Source: Scatophagus argus (lineage: Eukaryota > Chordata > Actinopteri > Scatophagidae). Taken from it: DNA of 64,000 nucleotides. Of the stretch, positions 38,981 through 55,134 are shown in pieces. Every line of letters starts with the position of its first letter. Within the stretch, counting starts at the first letter, position 1. The position numbers and the translations under genes were made by a program. The stretch lies in the NCBI RefSeq assembly GCF_020382885.2, contig NC_058501.1, forward strand, positions 13,737,501 through 13,801,500, given 5' to 3'. A model generated the notes under the pieces. It was not told the origin of the DNA. It did no database searches and saw only the letters and a list, made by a program, of their open reading frames with translations.

Positions 38981-40990
38981 CCCTTTGTCCCTTCTTTACG
39001 CAACAAACAGGATAAACAACACAAGCACTTCCTGTTGTGGCATCATTCTTGTACAGATTTCTCCTTCATGGGCTCAGGTGGACACCTAGACAGAAGAAAG
39101 AACAAATGTTACAACGTGGCTTTATTTTTCTAATTCATAAAAAGATCAACACTGTGGGTTCTAAGGAATAACCAGCTTTTATTGTCACATGCAATTCTGT
39201 AGAAAACATGAGGCAACTGATAAACCTGTGCTGACATGAATGCAATACAGTCCGATGCAAACGCAAGATCAGACTGGCTTTCCGCTTATGCAACGCACCG
39301 TGGTAACTTTTAAGGCAGCAAAGAGAAAAACATGGGATAAACAGCCTATAATCCAGTTGTAAGCATCAGCAAAGTGTTGCTATCCACTGGTGATATGAGA
39401 CTGCAACCAAAAACCTGTCAGAACACCACACCTTTGGTTACATTTTAAGATTAATTATACAATCTAAAGTCATTGGGCGTGTCAAAGATAAAAGCTAACA
39501 TTTTTTATAATCTTGTACTGACACACTTTTTTAAAAAAAAATAATGTCGCACGTAATTTCGCAGTGTCTGGATTCTATATATGTTAGCGTAAAAATGAGA
39601 CCGTAATGTAAATACGTTAGTGTACTATATCCAAATGCCCACTCCAATTGCAGACCGTGGGCTCTGACGCCTAAGCTATGGCTGGACAAAACAGGACATT
39701 CCCTCATTCACAGAATACAACCAGGAGGTCGCAAACACACAAAGACCACATTCAGACTAGACTACAATGGCTTCAGTGGTCACGCTGTCTTTAACAAGTC
39801 AAGAGAGACGAGCCTCCCCAGCCGACACTCACACAGGTAGGTTAGACTGCTTCAGCATTGGTCGCCCGTGTGTAGGTATGCTAAGCTAAGCTTCACTTAA
39901 TAAACGACACAAAGGGACTTCTATATAAATCTTGCAGTGTTTAGCCACATCACGTTGTTGCGTCACCACAGCACGTGGCTATTGAAATGTTGCACTTCAT
40001 ACATGGTTTATATTTTAGTAATCACAAATGAAAGCGGTCACCTGTCCTGCTGCGTAGCTAGCTTAAAACAGTCCAGATGGCATCTTACCTTAGCACGAAA
40101 ACTGGGACAGTCCGTCTGATGAACTCATACAGCAAGCAGCTGTATTTATTTTATTATTCACAGGTATGTATTACGTTGTGACGTGTTCACAGAAAATATA
40201 CGGTTGCTGTCAATGAGAACAAATGACCAGTACAGTAGTTTCCTTGAACGTAAACCCTCATCGCTCTTTGGCTGGTATTATTAAGCCCCGCCTCAATGGC
40301 ATTGTGATGGTATCAGGTCTAGCACGTGACCTTACCTGAGACTGCTTGCTGCAGGCCACTGGGTCTGCGGTTTGAACTGCTGAATGGGAGAGTTATTTTA
40401 ACCAGATGAGTACTTTATGATTCATAATAATCTGACATATACATATTTTTTTAACATTGATTGATTTAATACTATTATTGAACAGTTTACTGCCCATGTG
40501 AATTTTATTCTACCCCTCACCATGGTGGCAAGCACAACACGTTTACGTTTTTTGTTCCTATTTTGGTGATAACCTTTAACTTATGTATTAACCTCTAGGT
40601 AATTTGTGTTAACAAGAAGGGCGGAACATGACAAGACTAAAGCATAAAGTACACTGAGGAGCAAGCTATATTCTCGCATGTGTGGCGCAGAGCCAGGTTA
40701 CTGTAGAATAAAATAATGAGTAGGATTAATTCACCTGCTGGGCCTGGAGCAGTTAAATATTGCAGCGAAAGAGCAAGACAGATCATAACAAACTCCTTAT
40801 GACAATTTTTTTTGTTTGTATATGAAATCAGCTTTTGCACACTTGCAAAGTGTATATGAATATAAGCATATATATAAATGTGTATTTGTGGTTTTCTGTG
40901 AGCACAAACTTCATCATTTAACAGAATTTATTTCCAGTTCGTGGACAATGTAAGCTTGCTGGATTGGGTGCGTCTTTGGATACAATCATG
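38981..40990. other. smpd5 5' UTR/promoter region and spatc1 3' flank
   Basis: A 5' UTR exon of smpd5 probably begins at 39085 on the minus strand, after the acceptor CTAG, and runs into the start codon at 38980. The first exon and promoter should lie further right, toward about 40.1 kb. No other coding sequence was seen. Confidence 0.45.
38996..39069 (-). promoter_or_regulatory. Two overlapping upstream ORFs before smpd5
   Basis: On the minus strand, the predicted 5' UTR exon holds an 8-codon uORF (39069-39043) whose stop overlaps the ATG of a second, 16-codon uORF (39046-38996) in the arrangement ATGA. The second ends 15 bases before the main ATG at 38980. Such short uORFs usually reduce translation of the main frame. 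That this exon is transcribed is inferred from the acceptor at 39086. Confidence 0.45.
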
Positions 40991-43279
40991 TCACCAGAGA
41001 AGGAGAGGCCTCTTATCTTTCTCTGCCATGTTGCAGAGGCAGGTGAGCAAAAGCAGCAGGTCCTTCTGAAGTTGTCTAGGTGCCCTGGCTGTTATTATCT
41101 TCCTCAGGAATTCTGGATTATTGTAGTCTGTTTCCTGGGTTCTGCAGTCACTTGGCCTCTGAGTCAGGATCCCGTAGGTGTTCACGATGAATTCGGCAAA
41201 AGGAGGGTGAAGCATTGTTTTATACCCGAGCTGGTTCAAGCTCTCCATGAGATCATCATACCTCTGAGTGAGGTGAAGCCGATAGCCTTCATCTACCTTC
41301 CCTGTCAGTGGGTGTGTGCTCATCTGCAAGAGGGAAGAAAGCCTTGTAACTTCCTTCATCTAAGTGGACTGATATGATCAGTTTTGTTTTGAAACTTTGT
41401 TCAGATTGATTCTGTTTTCTGTGTCATTTGTTTTCTGATAAATAAACAGAAGTCTTCCTTTCTAACCTCTATGATCTTGCCCGGTATGTTGAGCATTGTG
41501 AAACCATAAAGCCTCCTATGACCCTGGAAAATGTGGAACAGAATCCTCCTATCCAGCTGGTAGGCAATCTCTCCCAGGAGCCTGTCTGGGTCTGCCATGA
41601 AATAATTTGAAGAAATAGAAAAATAAATCTGTTTCTACAGCACTGTTACTGCTTAAATTTTTGCATGTCAGGCATCACTCACCTTTGACCTCAAGAGGAA
41701 TATCAGCCTGGGTGGTTTGAATCTCACTTGTGTCTGCATGCACCGAGTTTTGTATGAAAGATTCGAAGTCGACGGGGGATGAGGTTCTGTGTTCATGTTT
41801 GAGGTTCATTTGTTGAAACTCTTTTCTGAACTGTTTCTCGTCACAGGTGTTTTGCCACAGACCAGGTGGATTTCTTCCTGCTGAGGCTGAGCAAACTGAT
41901 GAAAACAAAGTGAAGATGTTGTTCTTGTCATTTATCATTAATGACCAGCGCAGTGGATCCTTTAAAGGCACACAACCCTCATATTCTTCCGTTTCCTCAC
42001 ACCTTAATTATTACAACAGCCTTTTCACTTGTTTCAGCTTTGTTACACCAGCTCTCAGTATGTTTTACAACTGATCTTGAGACTTTCTTGATTAGTTTTA
42101 GTCCTATGGCAAGCCTGTATGTAGCCTAAGGTCCTCGGTCAGAGGGCTTTTGTTTGTTTCAGAGTCGTCAGTTTAAACCCAAATGCACAGGTTATTCTTT
42201 AAAATCTCCTTTTAAAACATACGTTTATCAGAGAACTTTTCCTGAATTTATGTGAATTGTCTCTTTATGTTCTCTTATCATATATTACTGTGAAATCAAT
42301 GTATTATATTTTATTCTAGTTAATGTTTTGTTTTGTTTGTTTGTTTTACTTGCCAGGTCCCCATTTGATTAGATTTTGATTTGCTGCCAACTGATATGTA
42401 AAGATAAAAGGTGAAATGAGTGGTAACCAGACCCTCCCCAACCCCACTTGCACCTACTTAACAGCTCAGCATGTGTATATTTTACAGATCCTAAATGTAT
42501 CCATAAAATAAGACATTCTACATAAGTAATCAAGTTAAAGAAACTCATTTTATATAATATATCATTGTAGTAATATGATTGGAAGATGTACTTAGATTAA
42601 TAGCTAAACATTTTGGAAGAAACACCAATTTGTTCTCAAACTGTGGATTTCCCCTGACGTTTTAGAGATATTTTCAAGTCATAGAAATTACAGTAGACAG
42701 TTGAGGAATATAGAAAATGCTGCTGTGATTGCAATCCCACTCTCCAAAAAGATTCATTTGATTATATCTCTAGAAACACACATAACACTTTCAAAATCTC
42801 TTAAGATGTATGTAAGATATACTGACTTACTTTACCCTGTCAACTCCTGCAGCTATAAATAAAGCTTCATTCATGAAGAATGCTTGTGTTTGAAACAGGC
42901 TGTACTTCTACATACTTATATATTTGCTATATGTCACAGAGGGAAGTACACAATGGGAATACTAATCAGATTTAAAAGGAAAAAGCCAACCAGAACTCTA
43001 ACAAACTAACATCAACTCAACGTTAAAAAGTCTTTTGGTCACTTATATTCTCTGCCAGTAACCTCGTAACTCTAACCTGTACTGTAGCTGCCATCTAGTG
43101 GCGCACAATAGAACAGTACCTGTTAATTCCTCCACAGTGTTATCGTTGAAGCTGTGCATCCTGGCTCTCAGGTCTCTGTTTTCCTTGACTAGACTCAGCA
43201 TTGCCTTCAACTGATCATTTTCCTGCCTGAGTTGTCCGTTTTTAGAGTACAAGGCAGCAAAGGTTTGCTCCAGGTCCAT
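40991..43279 (-). CDS. spatc1: Speriolin-like protein (SPATC1 family)
   Basis: Speriolin is a centrosome/sperm-neck protein. Exons 43279-43120, 41895-41683, 41591-41467 and 41323-40991 join in frame to 276 aa. The N-terminus (MDLEQTFAALYSKNGQLRQE) predicts a short coiled coil over residues 1-50. The middle is low in recognisable features. The C-terminal half, from about residue 125 (LLGEIAYQLDRRILFHIF) to the final RPLLLW, matches the speriolin C-terminal domain shared by SPATC1 and SPATC1L. It is much shorter than human SPATC1 (about 590 aa), lacking most of the middle, and closer in length to SPATC1L. The neighbours grina and smpd5 are the SPATC1 neighbours of human 8q24.3, so I prefer spatc1. 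Confidence 0.83.
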
Positions 43280-44366
43280 TCTGGGGCTCCTGGTTTCACT
43301 TCTGAACCACAAACACCCAGAACTTTACACACAGCAGATCAAATCACAACAGAACACATGCGATTCCATACAAAACACAGAGACGCATTTTAGAAAAGCA
43401 GAATTATATTTAAGCATTAGGTTATCCTTGAACTTAGAAGTAGGAGTGTGACAAAGATCCCACAAATTTCACTTAGTAGCTTTGTCTAGAGTTATCACAT
43501 GTACCACACAGCCCTCATAAAAGGTTTGCTCGGTTGCCACGGCGAGGGATTGGTTGACGTTCAAGTCCAACAGCTGCTATGATTTTATTTGCTGCACTTT
43601 TTTTTGCTCCTCTCATGTCTGTCGTTTTATAGGTCAAGCATGAAAGTTCAATCCTGAAATTTAAAAAAAAAAATAAAAAAAATAGCAGACCTGGAAAACA
43701 ATCCAAGTCCACTCACTGACCTTTTCCTTAAGTTTAACTGCATAACAACAGCGGCAGTCAAATAGATGAAGCACTTACATGAGGACCACAAAGAGTTTTT
43801 TATCTTCTTTTATTAGTTGACCCAGTGTTAAAGGAGATGATTAAAAAGAGCATCGAAGCACCTTTCCTTGGCATGTATAAAATTGCAATGAAACAAAAAA
43901 AATGAATAAATAAAGGCTATTTGACCTCAGCCAAAATCTGCAGAAAAAGACAACCTGAACAAGAAGTCCTCAAAGTGCAATGGATGAAATTACAACCAGT
44001 ATCAAACTTGCACATCAAATCCCCATGACCACTGCTCAAACTCTGCAGATGAAGCCGGTGTGGTACAGCTGAAAGCCCTCTCCGAACTTTTCAAATATTT
44101 ACATTAATCGATTACTTTTCTATGGCAGAAGATATGATTTTCTAAGCTACAATAAAAAGTTTCGTATGTTGGATTATGTACTCCGGAAAACTTTAATGAA
44201 CCCCCAAATACAGCAAAGATACAGCTACTCATGTAATCATAAAAAATAACATTTACACAGTGAAGGAAAAAAGAAATCAGTAAATTATCTGTTTAGTGCA
44301 CACTACAAGACAAACAATCAAGATTAAGGGAGCCCACTTCGAGACACGAACAATTGTTCCTCCTGT
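43280..44366. other. spatc1 promoter side and grina 3' UTR
   Basis: No coding sequence was seen. An A-rich run lies near 43661-43682. The right part, from about 43.8 kb, probably is the grina 3' UTR on the minus strand. Confidence 0.4.
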
Positions 44367-47838
<3,472 letters not shown>

Positions 47839-50800
47839 CTCTGCTTTAGATCAGGAGCAGAGATCGGCTTAAGCGTTCGATTGTTGGAATGGATATTAAA
47901 AGTCTAAAATAAAAAGGAAAAGTCATATGCCAGGTTATTACGGTAAAATAAACGGCACAGTTCAGATTATCAAGGCTAGCAGACCACAACGCGGATACTG
48001 TATAGCATCACAAAGGTCACGTGATGATAGCGACTTCCGGTAGATATCATAATTGATCGTTCAACAACTGAATTAAAATAAGTCTTTACGTCTGTTATAA
48101 AGATTTTCTGGTTGTCTTTCGCTAACATATATTTGCGGATTAAACGAAGATTATGGATCCCCTTTTCCCTTTGAACAGAATTTACACTTGTCATATAGCT
48201 ACAAAATTAACAATATGTAGGCCCCAAATTTGACTTTCTGCAATGAAAGATTCGCTGAGCGCATATAATCTACATACAACGGGAATCTAGGTAGCTAATA
48301 CCTTGATAAAGAACAAGGCAATGTATCGTCTTTCTAAATCGTACGTTAACGCTGGTTACAATATGGCCACGTTTTCCCTCAAACAGCAAGTTGACGTTTG
48401 CCAGATCCGAAAAGAAAAGCAATAACGATCAATAAAGTTAGCATATGTCAGGTATTTCGGAATTACTCACGCGGCCGGCAGTTAAAGTTGCAGTCCCAAC
48501 TGGATTGTTCCGTAATTTTCTGTGTTGATTTTGCACAGATTCCGTCCGGCTTTGAGGATATTTTTTTGTTCTCTCTTACTTCCAGTAAATGGACATGTCA
48601 CCGCCCCCAGCAGAAGGAATGCTGTGTACAACAATGCGGGAAGATTAAAAGATACAGTTCGACGTCAGGAGATGATTCACTTTATTTGGCAATTCAAGGC
48701 TGTATAGGTATACAGGTGGTCACGTCAAAATAATAATGTACATTAACAATACAGCACTATATCCACTAAGTTTAGTTAATTAGGCTACACTGAACCCCGC
48801 AGTGTAACACGCACTTCCGTTTTATTAAGAGCAAGTTTCGCAATTATCCGAATCGAAACGTCTGACTTGCCCATTCATGTAGGACTTCGAGCTGATGTAA
48901 ACGTTTTAGTACAATTGATCACAGGTATAACTCTCATGTAAACTGAACGCGGCATGTCTGATGAGCTTTTAGATAATCTGCTCTGCTGGGAACGCGTCAG
49001 AAAAACCGACAGTGAAATGCACACAACTGTGCAAATGTGAAAAGAGGCCTCAGGCAAAGGCACGAAGGCGGTTAGTACTTAAGTTGCAATATGCTTGCCA
49101 AGAAAGTGTACCACATAAACCTTGCAAGTGTGACAAGGTTTCAAGTTTGTTGATAAAACTTGAGAGGGAAAGGAGTAAGTGTCTGAAAATAGCATTTATT
49201 TCATTGGGTCCAACAGTTTGGGTTATTCACCTTTTTGTAATCTTGGTCATATCACCAGATTCTTCACAGCTATATAGAAACTTAAAGTAGTGATATATGG
49301 ATTATATCTTATATATGATTTAAGATATTGCTGCATCAAATTTAATTTGAGCACTTCAAATGCAAATTGCAAAAGTAACTTTAGGTTATTTAGAGGCTTT
49401 TAGTTATTTTATTTGGTCAGCATGAGGGATTTAGCTATTGGTTGTGCAGTGTTGGAAGAGGAACTTCAACTCCTTACCGTTCAGTTTCAGCATGACAGAC
49501 TCATGTTACACAAACATTTCTGTTGAGTTATAGTGTAAACTGAGGCAAGCATCAAGCTTTAGATCATTTCCAAAAATGTGTAATGCATTTTTAGTAAGTG
49601 ACACAGGTCCTCTGCACATCTGTTTGAAATGGGTTACAGAATGAGAATATATATTGTAGAGAAATGTTAAGAAAAGTCAAACATTATATGATCATCAAGT
49701 AATAGCTATGGTTCACACTGCAGTTAGACTAAAAACAGTCTTATACTGAACCCACTGCACACAGACAACTCACTGAACCCAAAAGGCGGTTTAGTATTTC
49801 AGGAAGTTGTTTTGATGTATACAAGCATTATTTGCCATCTGTTAAAGTTGTAGACTTTCTGTTCAGCTGTGACCATCATGTGACATGGTTACATCAAATA
49901 AATGTAAGCAAAACTGACCCTAAACAGAAATAAAGGTCAATTTCTTTTTATTTCACTTATTAAACATTTGCATTACTTTGAATCATGCATTACAAAATGC
50001 AAGGTGAAACAGGTGTAGGCCTTGCATTAGAAAACATTTAATGTCAAATGACATCAAATGTAAAAAAAAAAAAAATAGTTCTCACACTGTCCTTTATCAA
50101 ACTGGTCAAGTATAAAAAGCGACAACAAAGAATTAAGAATCTATTTGAGACAACAACATTAGGTCTACAGACAACAGAAAATGCATTGACTTATTGCTAC
50201 CTTTTCATTTTGTTCTTCATACACAGTGTATCACCTCGTCAAGCCAAGTTTGTTCATCCCTCACATGCCCTTGATCATTATGCAGCAGCCCATGCGGACA
50301 TGCTTCATACTAACACATGAACACAAAAAAGTAAAGGGTTTATTACTGTAAGGCTTCATAATAAATACATAAATAACATAATTTAAAAGGCACATTATGA
50401 AACATTTCGTCAAAATGAAAGATTCACATTCAACAACGTTTCTTCCCTTTCGCTGAACTTACTTGAGGTGCGATTTAAAAAGGGAAGAAAAGTGAGTGCT
50501 TTCACCACCGTTAGCTGTCACCCCAGCATTTTGTCTTATGTATCATCAAGAAAATACATTTCAAAGGGAACTATTTGAGGGTTGTCTAGTCTATCTCACT
50601 CCAAGCAGTTATAAAAAAATAAGAGAATAATCCTAAGAAAACACTGATGTCTCTGTCAATGTCTGCATAGTTTTACCAAACAAAATACTGGTCCAAAACT
50701 ATGAAATACTGAAAACCGCATGATCACATGACATACTGTTCTCATATGTATGCAAATGTTTTGGTTTGTTTTTAAAGAAGTGGGGAAGAAATCTGGTCAT

Positions 50801-51166
50801 AAGACATGAATGCACTTGGGAATTTTATACAAATTCCACAGCAGCATACTGTATATACAAAGTTGCCATGAGGTCCAGTTAGTCTACTTCAATTAACATT
50901 AAATATTTTCCTGGTGAATAAATATTAAATATTCATATATATTCAATAGTGACAAAATACTGATCTCACTTGAATAAAATATACAGTAATTCCTCATTTA
51001 TCTCCACATTTTTGGTGATTTTCTTCAGGCTCTTTGGTAGAAGAACTGCTAACTTAAAACCTGACAACCATCTTCCAGCACCGGTGGTCTTTGACCTCAT
51101 AACTTCATCCTTTTCATGGAGGAAGTGACCTCCCTGCTTTCCTCCTTTAAGGCAGTTTTCATGGTT
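47839..51166. other. grina upstream region, intergenic DNA and rbm24 3' UTR
   Basis: A grina non-coding exon and promoter are expected at about 48.3-48.6 kb. No coding exon was recognised to the rbm24 stop at 51167. The 50.0-51.1 kb part, on the minus strand, probably is rbm24 3' UTR. Confidence 0.4.
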
Positions 51167-54100
51167 TTATTGCATGCGATCTGCCTGGAGCTGCTGAGGT
51201 TGATATTGGCTGAAGGCGGCAGCGGCAGCGGCAGCTCCTGGGGTGGCAGCAGTTGCGAGTGGCTGCTGAACAGTGTACCCGTACCCTGCTGTAGTCATGT
51301 AGCTTGTTGGTGCTGGTGAGGCCGCATATGGGTACTGCTCATATGCAGCGGCAGCAGCAGCAGCGGTGGCAGCAGCCGCAGAGTACTGGGCGTACGCTGC
51401 TCCTGTATAGTCAAGGTAGGGGGAAGTGGCAGCAGCAGCTGTTGCTGTAGCAGCAGAAGGTTGTACATGAGGGATCACCACGCTGGGTTGGACAAAGGCC
51501 TGAGGATAGACATAGTGGGCAGGGACTCTGTAGGACACAAAAACACAGGGTCAAAGCAGTGCCACAGCCAGCGATGTTTCCAACGACGAAACTATATTCT
51601 GGAAATCAGAAAAGCAGGCGCCACAAATACGTCAATCCAGTCCTCAGAACACAGCAAATCCATTCATTAACAACTGAAAAACCCTACCTAGAAATGAAAA
51701 GTTAAAGGAAGCAGCAAAACCACAAAGAAACACAAGCGGAGCTTTTAATTTCAAAAAGCACCTGAATCTGAAACACAGTAAGGCATTAAATGAAGACACA
51801 GCCCAGCTCTGCACCCAATGTTTCACTGAGAACGGTATTTGACAAAATGCGAGCTTATCGCACAACACCACAACATATCAAGAAAAGAAGTGGACGTTGT
51901 TCTGTCCACATACTGTCACACAAACGCCACACATACAAGCATGCCCACACATGTTAATAGGTCTTTAAACACAAACAAGTAGGGCAAAGAGGCTTTCTGT
52001 TTCTTTGAAACAGAGCAGCTAATAGATGCAATAATTGCAATGCAGTAAATTAACAGTACAGTAACCATTTTTTGTCATGTGGGTGATTGGTTGTATCAGC
52101 TTTCGCAGAAAACCCATTATGTTTATTTGTTTGAAAAGAAATTTATATCATATTTTAAAGGAAAAAATTGTGTCATTTTCTGTATATAGACCAGTATATG
52201 CATGAATAAATTCGAGCCTGGGTAAATCAGTCACCACAACTTTAAAGTCACTCTCAGTAAATATATTGAGCAGCAGGTGTGAAACTGTTATATCTGTCCA
52301 TAGACAAGTGCCCCCTCCCCCTCTTACAGACATACACCCCCACACAAACATACACACGCCAACTTGACTGACAAGGGAGGCTGGAAGCATGCTATTTTTG
52401 CCCCCCTTGTCATCTCTAAAGGACAAGCTGATCTTCTCCTTCAGTAACACACGGCAGCACACTTGTCAACTGTAATGGCTGCCTGTGCTACTTTACTGTG
52501 TCAGTAACTTTCCTGAATTTGCTTCTTTATTATCAGACTGGAGGTGTCCTGGTTGATCAAAAAGTGCTAAAAAAGTGGGATGTTAGACCGTCCCCATAGT
52601 ATAATTCTTGTACAAGAAGTTTCAACTCTTAATTTCCAACTTTACCAGACAGGCACCAACAAGCTGGTATCCTTTCTTTATGATATGACCTTGTTTTAAT
52701 ATCAACAGTTCAAGCGCTGAAAGGCCACAGCTGACTTAAGCCATCTCCGCTGAAAGAGATGGGTCGAACATTTTGTGGTCCAGCAAGTGGAGAGCTAAAT
52801 AAAGGTGCTTTGTAAATCACTAGGACACATGGGTAATCCCCAGCACATAACCAAAAGGCTTCACGGGCACATGGCTCGGCCCACCTGTTGTCCACAGCCG
52901 AGCGGCCCTGTCTGTGCCATACATTATTAACGGCGTTGCTGAGTGACTCCCATTTTCCATCTGAATTTGAGAGGCCGTGGAGATCACTGTAGCCAACAGC
53001 TGCTGCCCAAGAGACCAGCTAAGATCTCTGTCTCCAGCCTATAGTGCAGTGAACATTTGAGTCTGTCTATGTATAAAAACAGGCTGGCTTTTTTATTTGG
53101 TTTATTGCAAAGCTGAATAATGAATCCATAATCACCACTATAGTTAGTTAATATCTAAAAATTGTTTTATACAGATGGTGATCCAGCTTTAATTTGGATT
53201 TTCATTTAACTTACTTTATCAAACTGCAGCTTTGCTAGTAAAGTAACAATATGGGGGCAATTGAGAGTATTTTTTGTGTTTGTTTTCATCCTCCTGCTGC
53301 GAAAAATACAAAACAGAGGATATTTTAGTTTTTTTCTGGAAAAATATGCTCAGTATTGTATACCTGTAGATGTACGCTACAAGTGAAAGCAATGGGTTAA
53401 TGAAATCAAAAACAACAACAACAACAACAGCAACACAGCATCATGGGTAAGGAAACGGAAAAAGAACTCCCACATGCAAGCCAATGTTTTGTTTTGTTGC
53501 AGGGGATCAATTTTGAAATCAACACACAGTGAGTGATCATCAGCCCCCTTTTGACAACAAAACTTGATGGACTTAATGTTAACGAGAAACTAAGGGGGGT
53601 GGGGTGGGAAATAAACCACAGGCTAAAGCACAAATCAATCATTAAAAGTAAAAATCATCAACACCCCAGAGTTACAGCTCCCTATCAAAACTCACAAAGT
53701 CTGCACAAAAACCTCCTGTACCCCCCACCTTCCCCACTGCAAGTAGAAATAAGCACACAGTTAAGCTGAACACCACATCATACTGAAAACAAGGCACACA
53801 CAAATCTAAGTGCTATAGAAAACTGAAAGAAAAAAAAACAGAAGACTTCCATGCATCTAGTCACCATTTCAGTTCGTTTTGTATGTCAGAGTATACAGGT
53901 AACACTTTAGTGCTCTGCCCAATGCAGACTCAGCTATTCCTCAAATCATCATGTCCCTTCATCAGCTATTTTAACCGTTACCGACCCTGTCAGATCAGAG
54001 AGAGATAGACAACATAAAGTCAAGCTCTGTAGTGACTGGGGACAAATGTTGACTTCCTTCACAGTCGACGCCAAGCAGAGGAGCACACATCAACACTCAC

Positions 54101-55134
54101 ATGTCCTCATTCAGGATTTAACAGGTATAGAGGCAATGACAAATAACATGTTTACAAGAAGAAAAAAAAACAGATCATGTAAGATCATAAAAGACAATAG
54201 CAGATTGTTTTATTGAAAGAAATGTGAATTTCTGCAGCGCAACATACCCATAAGGTCTTTGGATGAAGGCTGGATGGATCTGAGGCACACCAAATGCAAA
54301 GCCTACAATGAAAACAGACAACTGTTAAAGTACTGTTTACTCATTTGCTGTCATATCTTAGATTTCTATCGAATTTCATTAAGAGGAGCTCTAAGAGTAG
54401 TGTGGTGTGTGCAAGCGTGTGAAGGCATGTGGGCTGCTGTCTTCAAATGCTGCCTTGATGATCCAAGTTAAAGCACTGGTTCAGTTCCCCACCTGGCTGT
54501 ATGACCCTGGGCTTGGCCCCCAGGTAGGCCAGGTTCACATTGGCTTTCCGGCCATCTATTATGGGGTTGGGGTCCTTGCAAGCTCGGTCAGCAGAGGCCC
54601 GGTCTGCCATGGTCACCTGAAGAAAACAGTGCATTTTCCATTGACCTCATGGATATAAACCGTGCAGTTTGGTCATGCTGAGTAGGTGACAACCAGAAAC
54701 AGCTTTTTTGTTTTTTTGGGTTCACACTATAGTCGTCAGATCATATCTGACTGAGGGTAATCCAGTGGTTCCAAGTCCTAATTGTCAAATTTCTAGTACA
54801 GTAACAGCTACAAATCCAAATCTTATTTCTCACCTGACTATCACCGAACAGGAAACAATACAATCGACTCTTCTTTCGACACTATCGACCTTAACCCCGG
54901 CTGCGCACGTGTGCGAGCCACTTTAAAATGGCAACTCAAAACTGGTCACAGGTCCATACTTACAAATCCATAGCCTCTGGATTTCCCCGTTTGCCGATCA
55001 GTGATGACAACAGCCTCCTCGATTTCTCCGAACACCTCGAAATATTTCCTGAGACTTGAGTCGGTTGTGTGATAAGGAAGACCTCCCACAAAGATCTTGG
55101 TGAACGTGGTGTCTTTCTGCGCCGAGTGCATCAT
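51167..55134 (-). CDS. rbm24: RNA-binding protein 24
   Basis: RBM24 is a regulator of splicing and mRNA stability in muscle, heart and lens. Exons 55134-54964, 54616-54493, 54302-54248 and 51527-51167 join in frame to 236 aa, the same length as human RBM24. A single RRM covers residues 11-88: RNP2 is KIFVGGL (13-19) and RNP1 is [10 protein letters not shown] (51-60), the latter split by the first intron. The C-terminal exon encodes [13 protein letters not shown] followed by alanine-rich stretches (for example [18 protein letters not shown]), and ends [11 protein letters not shown]38 is the nearest paralogue, but the poly-Ala tail and the PAHYVYP region are RBM24. Fish have rbm24a and rbm24b; I cannot assign which. 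The 2.7-kb last intron (51528-54247) holds no other gene that I can see. Confidence 0.94.
53408..53432 (+). repeat. AAC simple repeat
   Basis: About seven units of CAA/AAC, with one interruption (CAG), lie in the last rbm24 intron. Confidence 0.85.
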
